Assembly: GCA_964519615.1 (NCBI GenBank)
Contig: CAZFIM010000104.1
Location: 1 to 6,825 of the forward strand
Length of the DNA stretch: 6,825 nucleotides
Direction of reading: 5' to 3'
Source: CAZFIM01 sp964519615
Lineage (GTDB): Bacteria > Chloroflexota > Dehalococcoidia > GIF9 > UBA5629
Shown: in pieces, positions 5,643-6,825 of the stretch
Layout of the letters: each line of letters begins with the position of its first letter
Numbering within the stretch: the first letter of the stretch is position 1
The notes under the pieces: generated by a model
The model's database searches: none
The model's input: the letters and a program-made list of their open reading frames with translations, nothing else
What the model was told of the DNA's origin: nothing
Made by a program: the position numbers and the translations under genes

Positions 5643-5823
5643 CTTAACTCGGACTAGTGTGAACAATTTATTTACGGGAAGGAAGCATTGTATCATTTTC
5701 AGTGAAAGTCATAGGGCAGAACTTCAGGCTGGCTCCATGGTATAGCGGCGATAAACAATTAATAATAGTCATTATTGGACTGGATATTATGGGGATTTGT
5801 TACTTTTTTATTAAGTATAAATT

Positions 5824-5829
5824 GGAGAG
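5824..5829 (+). promoter_or_regulatory. Ribosome binding site that sets the porG start
   Basis: GGAGAG lies 8 bases before ATG 5838. It fixes the start there rather than at the in-frame TTG 5775, whose extra 21 residues are hydrophobic and precede the conserved PorG N-terminus. Confidence 0.8.
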
Positions 5830-5837
5830 TACAAATT

Positions 5838-6722
5838 ATGGATGATAATAAAAATATTGAAATCCGCTGGCATGGGAGAGGTGGTCAAGGGGCAGTTACA
5901 TCCGCTGAACTACTGGCGCTGGCGGCAATCGGGGAGGGTAAGTTTGCTCAGGCGATGCCGAGTTTTGGGCCAGAAAGGCGAGGAGCACCTGTTTTAGCCT
6001 TCAATCGATTTAACAAGGTTCAACATATCCGAACGAGGGCAGCAATTACGGATCCTGATGTTGTTGTGGTGTTAGATCCTGGTTTGCTCACCATTATTGA
6101 TGTCACAGCAGGTTTGAAAGAGGGAGGATTGCTGGTAATTAACAGTTCAAAAGATACAGCAGAGGTTGAGCAGGAGTTCGGCGGCCCATGGAGGCTTGCT
6201 GTTATAAACGCTACAGCAATAGCAAGGGAAAAATTAGGTGTTCCGATTGTAAATACTACAATGATCGGAGCTCTAATTAAAGCTACGGGTATAGTAAATA
6301 TTAAATCTCTTGAAGGACCGATAAAGGAACGTTTTGGCGCACGAGCACACAACAACATCGAAGCGTGTAAAAAAGCTTACGAAGATGTTGTAATCATTGA
6401 GCAAAAGAAAGATAACGCAAAGAAAGCGAGGGAATTTCCGGGAGAATACCTGCCAACCTGGAAGGAGGTGCTTCCGGGAGTTGTTGTTGTAAAAGCTGGT
6501 AATGCTGATGAATACCGTACCGGTGATTGGCGTTCACAGCATCCGGAATATAATTATGAAAAATGCATAAAATGCGGTCTATGTTATTTATTTTGCCCGG
6601 ATGGTGCCATTGAACCTACGAGCGGTGGTTATTTCAAAGTAAATCTGTACTATTGTAAAGGGTGTGGTCTCTGTGCTAAAGAGTGCCCTAAAAATGCTAT
6701 TAACATGGTTGAGGAGTCATAG
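5838..6722 (+). CDS. porG: 2-oxoacid:ferredoxin oxidoreductase, fused gamma-delta subunit
   Basis: This is the gamma subunit of a pyruvate/2-ketoisovalerate:ferredoxin oxidoreductase fused to the delta, ferredoxin-like subunit. The cytoplasmic enzyme converts a 2-oxoacid and CoA to acyl-CoA, CO2 and reduced ferredoxin, or runs in reverse to fix CO2. Of 294 aa, residues 8-190 are the gamma domain, with RWHGRGGQGAVTSAELLA (10-27), PSFGPERRGAPV (41-52) and VPIVNTTMIGAL (135-146). After a linker (about 190-238) come two 4Fe-4S motifs: C243, C246, C249, C253-Pro and C273, C276, C279, C283-Pro. Each has its four ligands. In many archaea gamma and delta are separate genes; the fusion keeps the electron-relay clusters with gamma. 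porA begins 2 bases after the stop, so this is the first gene of a por operon whose beta (TPP-binding) subunit should lie downstream. The exact 2-oxoacid is not determined here. Confidence 0.93.
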   Translation: MDDNKNIEIRWHGRGGQGAVTSAELLALAAIGEGKFAQAMPSFGPERRGAPVLAFNRFNKVQHIRTRAAITDPDVVVVLDPGLLTIIDVTAGLKEGGLLVINSSKDTAEVEQEFGGPWRLAVINATAIAREKLGVPIVNTTMIGALIKATGIVNIKSLEGPIKERFGARAHNNIEACKKAYEDVVIIEQKKDNAKKAREFPGEYLPTWKEVLPGVVVVKAGNADEYRTGDWRSQHPEYNYEKCIKCGLCYLFCPDGAIEPTSGGYFKVNLYYCKGCGLCAKECPKNAINMVEES

Positions 6723-6724
6723 CT

Positions 6725-6825
6725 ATGAAAAGAACAGGTATGGAGGGGTCTCTGGCCATTGCTGAGGCCGTAAAGCTGGCTGATACGGATGTTATAGCCG
6801 CTTATCCAATAACACCTCAGACTCA
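6725..6825 (+). CDS. porA: 2-oxoacid:ferredoxin oxidoreductase alpha subunit (partial, N-terminus only)
   Basis: Only the first 33 codons are present before the window ends. They read MKRTGMEGSLAIAEAVKLAD and go on to DVIAAYPITPQT. This is the characteristic N-terminus of PorA/KorA alpha subunits, where GxxAxAEAVKLA and YPITPQT belong to the pyrimidine-binding-like domain at the active site. GAGGAG (6711-6716, inside the end of porG) lies 8 bases before ATG 6725, and 2 bases separate the porG stop from this start, so the two are translationally coupled in one operon. Confidence 0.9.
   Translation, partial: MKRTGMEGSLAIAEAVKLADTDVIAAYPITPQT

Noticed and set aside
5761..5776. AATAAT-AGTC-ATTATT inverted repeat before porG as an operator
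   Set aside because: It is an A/T-only 6-bp arm, easily expected by chance in this AT-rich stretch, with no convincing promoter around it.
5775..5837. TTG start giving porG 21 extra residues
   Set aside because: There is no ribosome binding site, the extension is hydrophobic and unlike PorG, and a well-spaced GGAGAG precedes ATG 5838.

Overview
The window looks like the chromosome of an anaerobic bacterium of medium GC content. The reasons are a ferredoxin-dependent 2-oxoacid oxidoreductase operon and two subunits of the biotin-dependent Na+-translocating decarboxylase type. The wording of DprA and of the fused PorG-PorD protein reminds me of Dehalococcoidia (Chloroflexota), but this is an impression only and needs a homology search. 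I see no insertion sequence, CRISPR array or phage gene.

Layout. On the minus strand, 986 to 1 holds dprA (DNA uptake and recombination mediator), with its C-terminus cut off by the window edge. Its true start lies about 23 codons upstream of the first obvious ATG, and a promoter sits almost directly against it. Upstream on the same strand are two adjacent serine tRNAs, tRNA-Ser(GGA) and tRNA-Ser(CGA), behind a strong extended -10 promoter. That promoter fires back-to-back with a plus-strand promoter, and a 7-bp inverted repeat overlaps both -35 boxes.

The centre of the window (about 1402-4399) is a tandem duplication of a 1.4-kb cassette: promoter, tiny one-helix membrane protein gene, then an oadB-type decarboxylase beta subunit. 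The two 385-residue beta subunits differ at 32 positions by my hand count (about 92% identical), yet are heavily diverged at silent sites, so the duplication is old and both proteins are under purifying selection. The tiny gene, which resembles a shortened OadG/gamma subunit, is intact in copy 2 (45 aa). In copy 1 it has lost its start codon and carries a +1 frameshift. No carboxyltransferase (alpha) or biotin-carrier subunit is in the window.

Next, in the same direction, comes a CaCA-family cation/Ca2+ exchanger with two alpha-repeats, then tRNA-Arg(CCG) with its own extended -10 promoter. Last is the start of a por operon: a gamma subunit fused to a two-cluster ferredoxin (delta) domain, followed by the first 33 codons of the alpha subunit.

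How the parts may fit together (inference): 2-oxoacid oxidation to acyl-CoA by Por supplies reduced ferredoxin. Beta subunits of biotin-dependent decarboxylases export Na+ with the energy of decarboxylation, and the neighbouring exchanger could draw on a cation gradient. The duplicated beta/mini-gamma cassette, separated from any alpha subunit, is the most unusual part of the window.
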